DNA of 64,000 nt, from assembly GCF_030035675.1 (NCBI RefSeq), contig NC_084483.1, positions 6,777,501 to 6,841,500 on the forward strand, given 5' to 3'. The DNA comes from Rhineura floridana (Eukaryota > Chordata > Lepidosauria > Squamata > Rhineuridae). A program made the position numbers and the translations under genes. The notes below the pieces were generated by a model. It was not told the DNA's origin and did no database searches. It saw only the letters and a list, made by a program, of their open reading frames with translations. This document shows positions 23,386 through 35,215 of the stretch, piece after piece (position 1 is the stretch's first letter; the number at the start of each line of letters is the position of its first letter).

Positions 23386-25085
23386 ATACCCCACCTTGAT
23401 GTTAATGGTGTTGTTGGTGATGCTGCTGCTGTTGATGATATTATTATGTTGTTATAGTTTATTTATCTTGATGATGTTGATGTTGATGTTGATGTCAATG
23501 TTGATGTCAATGACGGTGATGCATTGTTTTTGTTGTTATTATTGTTGATGATTTTGTTGAGGATGTTGTTTCAGATGTTTATGTTGATGTTCACATTGCC
23601 GATGATGTGTTGTTATTGTTGATGTTGATTATAGAAATATTGACGACTATGACAATGACGATGATAATGACGTGTTGTTGATGATCATGATGTTGATGTT
23701 GTTGATGCTCATGTTGATGTCAATGACGTGTTGTTGTTGTTGCCCCGCCTTGATGTTGATGTTTGTTTACGTTCATGTTGATTATGGTGACACATTGTTG
23801 TTGATGTTGTTGTTGATTATGATGCTTTTGTTAGGACGTTATTGTTTCAGATGTTGACATTGATGCTGCTGCTGCTGCTGATGTGTTGTTGTTTACCTTG
23901 ATGTCGATGTTGATGCTCATGTAAATGTTGTTGTTGATGCTGTTATTGGCAATGATTATCTTCTCGGAGAAGCTGCACCCGCCGACCTGCTGGATGAGGA
24001 CAAGCCTGCAAAGGTGAGTTGATGTTATTTTTATTATTGTTATAGTTTGTTTATCTTGACAATATTGATGCTAATGTTATTGTTCTTGATGATGATGATG
24101 TCGATGTCGATGATGTTGTTGATGATGATGATGTCGATGATGTTGATGATGATGCTATCATTATAGTTTCTTATACCCCGCCTTGATGTTGATGGTGTTG
24201 TTGGTGATGCTACTGCTGCTGTTGATGATGTTGTTATTATTGTTATAGTTTATCCTGATGATGTTGATGCTCATGTTGATGTTGGTGTCAATGTTGATGA
24301 CGATGATGGTGATGCATTATTGTTGTTGTTGTTGATAATGCTTTTTTTGAGGACATTGTTATTGTTTCAGATGTTGACGTTGACAATGACGATGACAATG
24401 ACATGTTTTTCATGTTGATGGAAATATTGACAACAATGACAAAGATGATGATGACAATGATGTGTTGTTGATGATGATGTCGATGTTGCTGTTGATGATG
24501 TTGTTGTTGATGCTCATGTTATTGTCGATGATGATGACATGTTGTTTCCCCACCTTGATGTGGTTGATGTTGATGCCTACGTTGATGTCAATGTTAATGA
24601 TGATGCGTTGTTGTTTTTGTTGTTGTTGATGTTGATTTTGCAGAGGACATTGTTATTGTTTCAGATGTTGATGTTGGTGTTGATGTTGACAATTACAATG
24701 ATGTGTTCTTGTTGTTGATGTTGATCGCAATATTGATGACTATGACAATGACGATAATGACGATGTTGTTGTTGATGTCGATGTCAATGTTGAACTCTTG
24801 TTGATGTTCTTCTTCATGCTGTTATTGACGATGACGATCTTCTCGGAAAAGCTGCACCCGCTGCCCTGTTGGACAAGGGCAAGCCTGCAAAGGTGAGTTG
24901 AAGATGTTATTTTTATTATTGTTATAGTTTATTTCTCTTGACAATATTAATGCTAATGTTGTTGCTGTTGTTGATGATGTTTTTTCAATGTCGATGATGT
25001 TCTTGTTGATGCTGTCATTGACTATGATGATCGTCTCAGAGAAGCTTCACCCGCCACCCTCCTGGAAGACGGCGAGCCTACAAAG
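21257..25085 (+). repeat. six dispersed copies of a conserved 53-bp block within the array
   Basis: Copies lie at 21,257-21,322 (longer and divergent), 22,657-22,709, 23,176-23,229, 23,960-24,013, 24,839-24,892 and 25,032-25,085. The consensus reads cttctcggagaagctgcacc, then cgccctgctggatgaggg, then caagcctgcaaag, and copies 2-6 are each followed by gtgagttg. In the plus frame it translates LLGEAAPAALLDEGKPAK; in a minus frame LIQQGGGCSFSEK. Copies 2-6 agree without internal indels although the flanks are scrambled. The aag/gtgagt junction resembles a splice donor. No protein family was recognised. Confidence 0.7.
21405..22201 (+). mobile_element. L2-type LINE fragment inside the trinucleotide array
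   Basis: Encodes the region between endonuclease and RT (KAAPWFTRELVVMKRIRWGLE, RARAHLKAYSMAVRAAKK) and the first RT blocks (DNYQPLSNIQFLGMVIEHVV, ETNYLD). The frame is interrupted at about 21,948 and resumes at 21,984. It ends abruptly in array sequence at about 22,200. A 48-bp segment (ttgtggcagtgcgggcagcaaagaaatt-type) is duplicated at about 21,590-21,640. Confidence 0.75.
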
Positions 25086-26324
25086 GTGAGTTGATGATGT
25101 TATTTTTATTATTGTTATACTATATTTATGTTGACGGTATTGATCCCAATGTTGTTGCTGTTGATGATATCAATCTTGATGATGGTGATGATGATGATAA
25201 TGATAATGTTGATGATGTTGAAGATGTTGATGATGATGCTATTATTACCATTATTATAGCTTATTTATTCCCCGACTTGATGTTGATGGTGTTCTTGTTG
25301 GTGGTGCTGCTGCTATTGATGATGTTATTATTATTGTTATAGTTTATTTATCTTGATGATGTTGATGTTCATGTTGATGTCGATGTTGATAATGACGGTG
25401 ATACATTGTTGTTTTTGTTGTTGATAATGTTTTTGTTGAGGATATTATTCTTTCAGATGTTGATGTTGACGTTGACGATGACGATTACATGTTGTTGTTG
25501 TTGACCTCCTGCTGCACCCACCCCACCTCTCATTCCCCGCCACTCGTTCCCCCAGAAGCTGGTTCCTTCATGGGCCAAAGTGTACACAGTTTCTTGTCAG
25601 GGTGAAGAAAAGAGGATGTTGTTGGTGGATAACTGCCCCACAATGTTTTAGCTTGCATCATACTTGGTGCTGCAGCGTAAACCTGCTTCCTTCAAGGGCC
25701 AGAAGCAGGGTCCTCTATGGGCCAGAAGCAGGGTCCTCTATGGGCCAGAAGTGGGGTTCTTCATGGGCCAGAAGTGGGGTTCTTCATGGGGCACCGTTTA
25801 CATCTTTTATTGTCAGGGTGAGGCGAAGAGGATACTGTTGGTGGCTAAGTGCACTACAATGGTTTAGCTTGCATCATACTTGGTGCTGGGGCATAAACCT
25901 GGTTCTTTCATTGGCTAGAAATGGGGTGCTTTATGGGCCAGTAGCCGGATCCTTTATGGGCCAGTAGCCGGATCCTTTATGGGCCAGAAGCGGGGTCCTT
26001 TATGGGCCGGAAGCGGGGTCCTTTATGGGCTGGAAGCGGGGTCCTTTATGGGCCGGAAGCGGGGTCCTTTATGGGCCGGAAGCGGGGTCCATTGTGGGCC
26101 GGAAGCAGGGTCCATTGTGGGCCGGAAGCGGGGTCCATTGTGGGCCGGAAGCGGGGTCCATAGTGGGCCGGAAGCGGGGTCCTTCATGGGGCACAGCTTA
26201 CATCTTTTATTGTCAGACTGAGGCAAAGAGGAAATTTTTGGTGGTTAACTGCCCCACAATTGTTTAGATTGCATCTACTTGGTGCTAGAGTGCAACCTGA
26301 TTCTTCCATGGGCCAGTAGCCGGG

Positions 26325-27049
26325 TCCTTTATGGGCCGGCAGCCGGGTGCTGCATGGGCCGGCAGCCGGGTGCTGCATGGGCCGGCAGCCGTGTGCTCCA
26401 TGGGCCGGCAGCCGGGTGCTCCATGGGCCGGCAGCCGGGTGCTCCATGGGCCGGCAGCCGGGTGCTCCATGGGCCGGCAGCCGGGTGCTCCATGGGCCGG
26501 CAGCCGGGTGCTCCATGGGCCGGCAGCCGGGTGCTCCATGGGCCGGCAGCCGGGTGCTCCATGGGCCGGCAGCCGGGTGCTCCATGGGCCGGACGCAGGG
26601 TGCTCCATGGGCCGGACGCAGGGTCCTTCATGGGCCGGCAGCCGGGTGCTCCATGGGCCGGCAGCCGGGTGCTCCATGGGCCGGCAGCCGGGTGCTCCAT
26701 GGGCCGGCAGCCGGGTGCTCCATGGGCCGGCAGCCGGGTGCTCCATGGGCCGGCAGCCGGGTGCTCCATGGGCCGGCAGCCGGGTGCTCCATGGGCCGGC
26801 AGCCGGGTGCTCCATGGGCCGGACGCCGGGTGCTCCATGGGCCGGACGCCGGGTGCTCCATGGGCCGGACGCCGGGTCCTTCATGGGCCGGACGCCGGGT
26901 CCTTCATGGGCCGGACGCAGGGTCCTTCATGGGCCGGACGCAGGGTCCTTCATGGGCCGGACGCAGGGTCCTTCATGGGCCGGACGCAGGGTCCTTCATG
27001 GGCCGGATGCAGGGTCCTTCATGGGCCGGCAGCCGGGTCCTTCATGGGG
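26325..27049 (+). repeat. longest uninterrupted 23-bp run, CpG- and G-rich
   Basis: About 31 consecutive units without a spacer. Most read gccggcagccgggtgctcca, then change to gccggacgcagggtccttca. Each unit carries up to two or three CpG and three GG/GGG runs, so the 0.7-kb block is CpG-dense and G-rich on the plus strand in an otherwise AT-rich region. Confidence 0.85.
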
Positions 27050-28910
27050 CACAGCTTACATCTTTTATTGTCAGAGTGAGGTAAAGAGGATACTGTTGGT
27101 GGTTAACTGCCCAACAATTGTTTAGATTGCATCTGCTTGGTGCTAGAGTGCAACCTGGTTCTTTCATGGGCCAGACGCGGGGTCCTTTATGGGCCAGACG
27201 CGGGGTCCTTTATGGGCCAGACGCGGGGTCCCTTATGGGCCAGACGCGGGGTCCCTTATGGGCCAGACGCGGGGTCCTTCATGGGCCAGAAGCGGGGTCC
27301 TTCATGGGCCAGAAGCGGGGTCCTTCATGGGCCAGAAGCGGGGTCCTTCATGGGCCAGAATTGGGTTCTTCATGGGGCACCGCTTACATCTTTTATTGTC
27401 AGGGTGAGGCGAAGAGAATACTGTCGGTGGCTAAGTGCCCCACAATGGTTTAGCTTGCATCATACTTGGTTCTCGGGCTGATGATCTTTATGGGCCAGTA
27501 GCCGGGTCCTTTATGGGCCACAGCTTACATCTTTTCATGTCAGGGCGAGGCAAAGAGGATGTTATTGGTTGCTAACTGCCCCACCGTGGTTTAGCTTGCA
27601 TCATACTTGGTTCTAGGGGTGATGATCTTTATGGGCCAGAAGCCGGGTCCTTTATGGGCCAGAAGCCGGGTCCTTTATGGGCCACAGCTTACATCTTTTC
27701 ATGTCAGGGCGAGGCAAAGAGGATGTTATTGGTTGCTAACTGCCCCACCGTGGTTTAGCTTGCATCATACTTGGTGCTGCAGCAAAAACCTGGTTCCTTT
27801 ATGGGCCAGAAGCAGGGTCCTTTATGGACATCAAGTGGCATCCTTCATGGGACAGAAGTGGGGTTCTTCATGGGGCACGGCTTACATCTTTTATTGTCAG
27901 GGTGAGGAGAACAGGACATTGTTTTTGGTTAACTGCCCTACAATTGTTTAACTTGCATCTACTTGGTGCTGGAGTGCAACCTGGTTCTTTAATGGGGCAG
28001 AAGCGGGTATTTTTATGAGCCAGAAGTGGGGTCCTTTATGGGCCAGAAACAGAGTCCTTCATGTGGCACAGCTTATATCTTTTATTGTCAGAGTGAGGCA
28101 AAGAGGATATTGGTGGTGGTTAACTACCCCACAATGGTTTAGCTTGCATCATACTTGGTGCTGGAACAAAAACCTGCTTCCTTCATAGGCCAGAAGCGGT
28201 GTCCTTTATGGGCCACAGCTTACATCTTTTGTTGTCTGGGAGAGGAGAAGAGGACGTTATTAGTCGCTAACTGCCACAAAATGCTATAACTTGCATCATA
28301 CTGGTTCTTTCTTTGGCTAGAAGTTGGTGCTTTATGGGCCAGTAGCCGGATCCTTTATGGGCTAGAAGCGGGGTCCTTTATGGGCTAGAAGTGAGGTCCT
28401 TTGTGGGCCAGAAGCCGGGTCCTTCATGGTCCAGAACTGGGGTCCTTCATGGGGCACAGCTTACATCTTTTATTGTCAGAGTGACGCAAAGAGGATATTG
28501 TTGGTGGTTAACTGCCCCACAATGGTTTAGTTTGCATCATACTTCGTGCTGGAACAAAAACCTGCTTCCTTCATACACCAGTAGCCAGGTCCTTTATGGG
28601 CCAGTAGCCGGGTCCTTTATGGGCCGGTAGCCGGGTCCTTTATGGGCCGGTAGCCGGGTCCTTTATGGGCCGGTAGCCGGGTCCTTCATGGGCCGGAGGC
28701 CGGGTCCTTCTTGGGCCGGAAGCCGGGTCTTTCATGGGCCGGTAGCCGGGTCCTTTATGGGCCGGTAGCCGGGTCCTTTATGGGCCGGTAGCCGGGTCCT
28801 TTATGGGCCGGTAGCCGGGTGCTTCATGGGCCGGTAGCCGGGTGCTTCATGGGCCGGTAGCCGGGTCTTTCATGGGCCGGTAGCCGGGTGCTTCATGGGC
28901 CGGTAGCCGG
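27050..28910 (+). repeat. 2.03-kb tandem duplication, first copy
   Basis: Matches 29,062 to about 30,950 almost base for base, spacers included. The offset is 2,012 bp at the left edge (27,050 against 29,062) and 2,035 bp from 27,378 (against 29,413) through 28,391 (against 30,426). The change of 23 bp equals one minisatellite unit. Only scattered single differences were noticed. Confidence 0.85.
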
Positions 28911-29061
28911 GTCCTTCATGGGCCGGACGCAGGGTCCTTCATGGGCCGGACGCAGGGTCCTTCATGGGCCGGACGCAGGGTCCTTCATGGGCCGGACGCA
29001 GGGTCCTTCATGGGCCGGACGCAGGGTCCTTCATGGGCCGGACGCAGGGTCCTTCATGGGG

Positions 29062-30950
29062 CACAGCTTACATCTTTTATTGTCAGAGTGAGGTAAAGAG
29101 GATACTGTTGGTGGTTAACTGCCCAACAATTGTTTAGATTGCATCTGCTTGGTGCTAGAGTGCAACCTGGTTCTTTCATGGGCCAGATGCGGGGTCCTTT
29201 ATGGGCCAGACGCGGGGTCCTTTATGGGCCAGACGCAGGGTCCTTTATGGGCCAGACGCGGGGTCCTTTATGGGCCAGATGCGGGGTCCTTTATGGGCCA
29301 GACGCGGGGTCCCTTATGGGCCAGACGCGGGGTCCTTCATGGGCCAGAAGCGGGGTCCTTCATGGGCCAGAAGCGGGGTCCTTCATGGGCCAGAATTGGG
29401 TCCTTCATGGGGCACCGCTTACATCTTTTATTGTCAGGGTGAGGCGAAGAGGATACTGTTGGTGGCTAAGTGCCCCACAATGGTTTAGCTTGCATCATAC
29501 TTGGTTCTCGGGCTGATGATCTTTATGGGCCAGTAGCCGGGTCCTTTATGGGCCACAGCTTACATCTTTTCATGTCAGGGCGAGGCAAAGAGGATGTTAT
29601 TGGTTGCTAACTGCCCCACCGTGGTTTAGCTTGCATCATACTTGGTTCTAGGGGTGATGATCTTTATGGGCCAGAAGCCGGGTCCTTTATGGGCCAGAAG
29701 CCGGGTCCTTTATGGGCCACAGCTTACATCTTTTCATGTCAGGGCGAGGCAAAGAGGATGTTATTGGTTGCTAACTGCCCCACCGTGGTTTAGCTTGCAT
29801 CATACTTGGTGCTGCAGCAAAAACCTGGTTCCTTTATGGGCCAGAAGCAGGGTCCTTTATGGACATCAAGTGGCATCCTTCATGGGACAGAAGTGGGGTT
29901 CTTCATGGGGCACGGCTTACATCTTTTATTGTCAGGGTGAGGAGAACAGGACATTGTTTTTGGTTAACTGCCCTACAATTGTTTAACTTGCATCTACTTG
30001 GTGCTGGAGTGCAACCTGGTTCTTTAATGGGGCAGAAGCTGGTATTTTTATGAGCCAGAAGTGGGGTCCTTTATGGGCCAGAAACAGAGTCCTTCATGTG
30101 GCACAGCTTATATCTTTTATTGTCAGAGTGAGGCAAAGAGGATATTGGTGGTGGTTAACTACCCCACAATGGTTTAGCTTGCATCATACTTGGTGCTGGA
30201 ACAAAAACCTGCTTCCTTCATAGGCCAGAAGCGGTGTCCTTTATGGGCCACAGCTTACATCTTTTGTTGTCTGGGAGAGGAGAAGAGGACGTTATTAGTC
30301 GCTAACTGCCACAAAATGCTATAACTTGCATCATACTGGTTCTTTCTTTGGCTAGAAGTTGGTGCTTTATGGGCCAGTAGCCGGATCCTTTATGGGCTAG
30401 AAGCGGGGTCCTTTATGGGCTAGAAGTGAGGTCCTTTGTGGGCCAGAAGCCGGGTCCTTCATGGTCCAGAACTGGGGTCCTTCATGGGGCACAGCTTACA
30501 TCTTTTATTGTCAGAGTGACGCAAAGAGGATATTGTTGGTGGTTAACTGCCCCACAATGGTTTAGTTTGCATCATACTTCGTGCTGGAACAAAAACCTGC
30601 TTCCTTCATACACCAGTAGCCGGGTCCTTTATGGGCCAGTAGCCGGGTCCTTTATGGGCCGGTAGCCGGGTCCTTTATGGGCCGGTAGCCGGGTCCTTTA
30701 TGGGCCGGTAGCCGGGTCCTTTATGGGCCGGTAGCCGGGTCCTTCATGGGCCGGAGGCCGGGTCCTTCTTGGGCCGGAAGCCGGGTCTTTCATGGGCCGG
30801 TAGCCGGGTCCTTTATGGGCCGGTAGCCGGGTCCTTTATGGGCCGTATGCCGGGTCCTTTATGGGCCGGTAGCTGGGTGCTTCATGGGCCGGTAGCCGGG
30901 TGCTTCATGGGCCGGTAGCCGGGTCTTTCATGGGCCGGTAGCCGGGTGCT
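29062..30950 (+). repeat. 2.03-kb tandem duplication, second copy
   Basis: Counterpart of 27,050-28,910. Divergence appears at the right end, where copy-specific unit variants follow (acgcagg-type units after copy one, agctggg and gcgggcag-type units after copy two). The high similarity argues for a recent unequal exchange. Confidence 0.85.
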
Positions 30951-33900
30951 TCATGGGCCGGTAGCCGGGTGCTTCATGGGCTGGTAGCCGGGTCCTTTAT
31001 GGGCGGGCAGCCGGGTCCTTTATGGGCCACAGCTTACATCTTTTCATGTCAGGGCGAGGCAAAGAGGACGTGGTTTAGATTGCATCTATTTGGTGCTAGA
31101 GTGCAACCTGGTTCTTTCATGGGCCAGGAGCGGGGTCCTTTATGGGCCAGGAGCGGGGTCCTTTATGGGCCAGGAGCGGGGTCCTTTATGGGCCAGGAGC
31201 GGGGTCCTTTATGGGCCAGGAGCGGGGTCCTTTATGGGCCAGAAGCGGGGTCCTTTATGGGCCAGACGCAATATCCTTCATGGGTCACAGCTTACATCTT
31301 TTATTGTCTGGGGGAGGAGAAGAGGACTTTGCTAGTCACTAACTGCCCCACAATGCTTTAGCTTGCATCATACTTGGTGCAGGGATGAAAACCTGGTTCT
31401 TTAATGGGCCAGAAGTGGCATCCTTTATGGGCCACAAGTGGGGACCTTTATATGCCAGAAGCAGGGTCTCTTATGGGCCCGATGCCAGGTCTTCTATATG
31501 CCAGATGTGGGGTCTTTTATAGGCCCGATGCGAGGTCCTTCATGGGCCTGAAGCGGGGTCCTTCATGGGCCAGTAGCAGGATCCTTCATGGGCGACAGCT
31601 TACATCTTTTATTGGCTGGGAGAGGAGAAGAGGACGTCATTAGTCTCTAACTGCCTCACAATGCTATAGCTTGCATCATACTTGATGCCGGGATGAAAAC
31701 CTGGTTCTTTCAATGGGCCAGGGTCCTTTATGGGCCATAAGCGGGGGGCTTTATGGGCCAGTAACCGAGTCCTTCATGGTCCAGAATGGGGTCCATCATG
31801 GGCCAGAATGGGGTCCTTCATGGGCCACAGCTTACATCTTTTATTGTCAGGGTGAAGTAAAGCGGACATTGTGGGTGGTTAACTGCCCCACAATGGTTTA
31901 GCTTGCATCATACTTGGTGCTGGTGCAAAGACCTGGTTCCTTCATGGGCCAGAAGCAGGGTCCTTCATGGGCCAGAAGCAGCGTCCTTCATGGGCCAGAA
32001 GCAGGGTCCTTCATGGGCCAGAAGTGGGGTTCTTCATGGGGCACCGCTTACATCTTTTATTGTCAGGGGAAGGCGAAGACTATACTGTTGGTGGCTAAGT
32101 GCCCCACAATGGATTATCTTGCATCATACTTCGTTCTGGAGGTGGTGATCTGGTTCCTTCATGGGCCAAAGTGTACATAGTTTCTTGGCAGGGTGAGGAA
32201 AAGAGGACATTCTTGGTGGATAACTGCCCCACAATGCTTTAGCTTGCATCATACTTGGTGCTGCAGCCTAAACCTGCTTCCTTCATGGGCCAGAAGTGGG
32301 GTTCTTCATGGGCCAGAAGTGGGGTTCTTCATGGGCCAGAAGTGGGGTTCTTCATGGGCCAGGACTGGGGTTCTTCATGGGCCAGGAGTGGGGTTCTTCA
32401 TGGGCCAGGAGTGGGGTTCTTCATGGGCCAGAAGCGGGTTCCTTTATGTGCCAGAAGTTGGGTCCTTCATGGGCCAGCAGCCGGGTCCTTCATGGTCCAG
32501 AACTGGGGTCCTTCATGGGGCACAGCTTACATATTTTATTGTCAGAGTGAGGCAAAGAGTGTATTGTTGGTGGTTAACTGCCCCACAATGGTTTAGCTTG
32601 CATCATACTTGGTGCTGGAACAAAAACCTGCTTCCTTTATGGGCCAGTAGCCGGGTCCTTCATGGGCCGGTAGCCGGGTCCTTCATGGGCCGGTAGCCGG
32701 GTCCTTCATGGGCCGGTAGCCTGGTCCTTTATGGGTGGGCAGCCGGGTCCTTCATGGGCCGGTAGCCGGGTCCTTCATGGGCTGGTAGCCGGGTGCTTCA
32801 TTGGCCGGTAGCCTGGTCCTTTATGGGTGGGCAGCCGGGTCCTTTATGGGCCAGTAGCTGGGTCCTTTATGGGCCACAGCTTACATATTTTCATGTCAGG
32901 GCGAGCAAAGAGGACGTGGTTTATTTTGCATCATACTTGGTGCTGGGGCAAAGACCTGGTTCCTTCATAGGCCAGAAGCCGGGTCCTTCATGGGCCAGAA
33001 GCGTGGTCCTTCATGGGGCACAGCTTACACATTTTATTGTCAGAGTGAGGCAAAGAGGATATTGTTGGTGGTTAACTGCCCCACAATGGTTTAGCTTGCA
33101 TCATACTTGGTGCTGGAACAAAAACCTGCTCCCTTCATATGCCAGAAGCGGGGTCCTTTATGGGCCAGAAGCGGGGTCCTTTATGGGCCAGAAGCGGGGT
33201 CCTTTATGGGCCAGAAGCGGGGTCCTTTATGGGCCAGAAGCGGGGTCTTTCATGGGCCAGACGCAATATCCTTCATGGGCCACAGCTTACATCTTTTATT
33301 GTCTGGGGGAGGAGAAGAGGACGTTGCTAGTCACTAACTGCCCCACAATGCTTTAGCTTGCATCATACTTGGTGCAGGGATGAAAACCTGGTTCTTTAAT
33401 GGGCCAGAAGTGGCATCCTTTATGGGCCACAAGCGGGGACCTTTATATGCCAGAAGCAGGGTCTTTTATGGGCCCGATGCCAGTTCCTCTATATGCCAGA
33501 TGCGGGGTCTTTTATGGGCCCGATGCGAGGTCCTTCATGGGCCAGTAGCAGGATCCTTCATGGGCGACAGCTTACATCTTTTATTGTCTGGGAGAGGAGA
33601 AGAGGACGTTATTAGTCGCTAACTGCCCCACAATGCTATAGCTTGCATCATAATTGATGCCGGGATGAAAACCTGGTTCTTTCCATGGGCTAGCGGTGGG
33701 GTCCTTTATGGGCCATAAGCGGGGGGCTTTATGGGCCAGTAACTGGGTCCTTCATGGGCCATAGGCGGGGTCATTCATGGGCCAGAATGGGGTCCTTCAT
33801 GGGCCAGAAGTGGGGTCCTTCATGGGCCACAGCTTACATCTTTTATTGTCAGAGTGACAATAAAAGCGGACGTTGTGGGTGGTTAACTGCCCCACAATGG

Positions 33901-34442
33901 TTTAGCTTGCATCATACTTGCTGCTGATGCAAAGACTTGGTCCCTTCATAGGCCAGAAGCGGGGTTCTTTATGGGCCAGAAGCAGGGTCCTTCATGGACC
34001 AGAACTGGGTCCTTCATGGGCCAAAAGTGGGGTTCTTCATGGGTCTCCGCTTACATCTTTTATTGTCAGGGTGAGGCAAAGAGGATACTGTTGGTGGCTA
34101 AGTGCCCCACAATGATTTAGCTTGCATCATACTTGGTTCTAGGGGTGATGATCTTTATGGGCCAGTAGCCGGGTCCTTTATGGGCCGGTAGCCAGCTCCT
34201 TTATGGGCCAGTAGCCGGGTCCTTTATGGGCCACAGCTTACATCTTTTCATGTCAGGGCGAGGCAAAGAGGATGTTATTGGTTGCTAACTGCCCCACCAT
34301 GGTTTAGCTTGCATCATACTTGTTGCTGCGGCAAAAACCTGGTTCCTTTATCAGCCAGAAGCAGGGTCCTTTATGGACCACAAGTGGCATCCTTCATGGG
34401 GCAGAAGTGGGGTTCTTCATGGGGCACGGCTTACATCTTTTA

Positions 34443-35215
34443 TTGTCAGGGTGAGGAGAACAGGACATTGTTTGTGGTTAACTGCCCTACAATTGTTTAA
34501 CTTGCATCTACTTGGTGCTGGAGTGCAACCTGGTTCTTTCATGGGCCAGAGGCGGGGTCCTTTGTGGGCCAGTAGCCGGGTCCTTTATGGGCCAGTAGCC
34601 GGGTCCTTTATGGGCCAGTAGCCGGGTCCTTTATGGGCCAGTAGCCGGGTCCTTTATGAGCCACAGCTTACATCTTTTCATGTCAGGGCGTGGCGAAGAG
34701 GACGTTATTGGTTGCTAACTGCCCCACCGTGGTTTGGCTTTCATTATACCTGGTGCTGCGGCAAAAACCTGGTTCCTTTATGGGCCAGAAGTAGGGTCCT
34801 TTATGGACATCAAGTGGCATCCTTCATGGGGCACGGCTTACATCTTTTATTGTCAGGGTGAGGAGAACAGGACATTGTTTGTGGTTAACTGCCCTACAAT
34901 TGTTTAACTTGCATCTACTTGGTGCTGGAGTGCAACCTGGTTCTTTCATGGGCCAGAGGCGGGGTCCTTTGTGGGCCAGTAGCCGGGTCCTTTATGGGCC
35001 AGTAGCCGGGTCCTTTATGGGCCAGTAGCCGGGTCCTTTATGAGCCACAGCTTACATCTTTTCATGTCAGGGCGTGGCGAAGAGGACGTTATTGGTTGCT
35101 AACTGCCCCACCGTGGTTTGGCTTTCATTATACCTGGTGCTGCGGCAAAAACCTGGTTCCTTTATGGGCCAGAAGTAGGGTCCTTTATGGACCACAAGTG
35201 GCATCCTTCATGGGG
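34443..35215 (+). repeat. ~400-bp tandem duplication within the minisatellite
   Basis: The sequence from gtgaggagaacaggacatt at 34,451 to the aagtggcatccttcatgggg segment is repeated starting at 34,858, an offset of 407 bp. A later marker (tgtcagggcgtggcgaagag at 34,681 and 35,065) has an offset of 384 bp. The two differ by exactly one 23-bp unit. Confidence 0.8.

Larger units (their letters stand above)
21190..25510 (+). repeat. 4.3-kb degenerate TTG/GAT trinucleotide-derived array
   Basis: Almost all of this stretch consists of ttg, atg, gat, gac and tat triplets (for example gttgatgttgatgatgatg), with pure (GAT)n at about 21,219-21,245 and (ATT)n at about 23,350-23,380. It is higher-order: recurring modules are a 53-bp GC-richer block (see separate entry), a gttatttttattattgttatag piece, a tttataccccgccttgatg piece, a gtgttgttggtgatgctgct piece and a ttgttgaggacattgttattgtttcag piece. 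Open frames (Asp/Val-rich on plus, Ser/Thr/Ile-rich on minus) are short and interrupted. An L2 fragment interrupts it near the left end. I infer expansion of a trinucleotide repeat together with captured unique DNA. Confidence 0.85.

Noticed and set aside
22500-25100. A multi-exon gene formed by the 53-bp blocks with tttcag acceptors and gtgagt donors
   Set aside because: Frames between acceptor-like and donor-like sites contain stops and shift between copies. Kept only as a finding about a conserved block.
26184-26884. Minus-strand open frames of 77-199 residues reading HGAPGCRPMEHPAAGPWSTR repeats
   Set aside because: Antisense shadows of the same minisatellite block.
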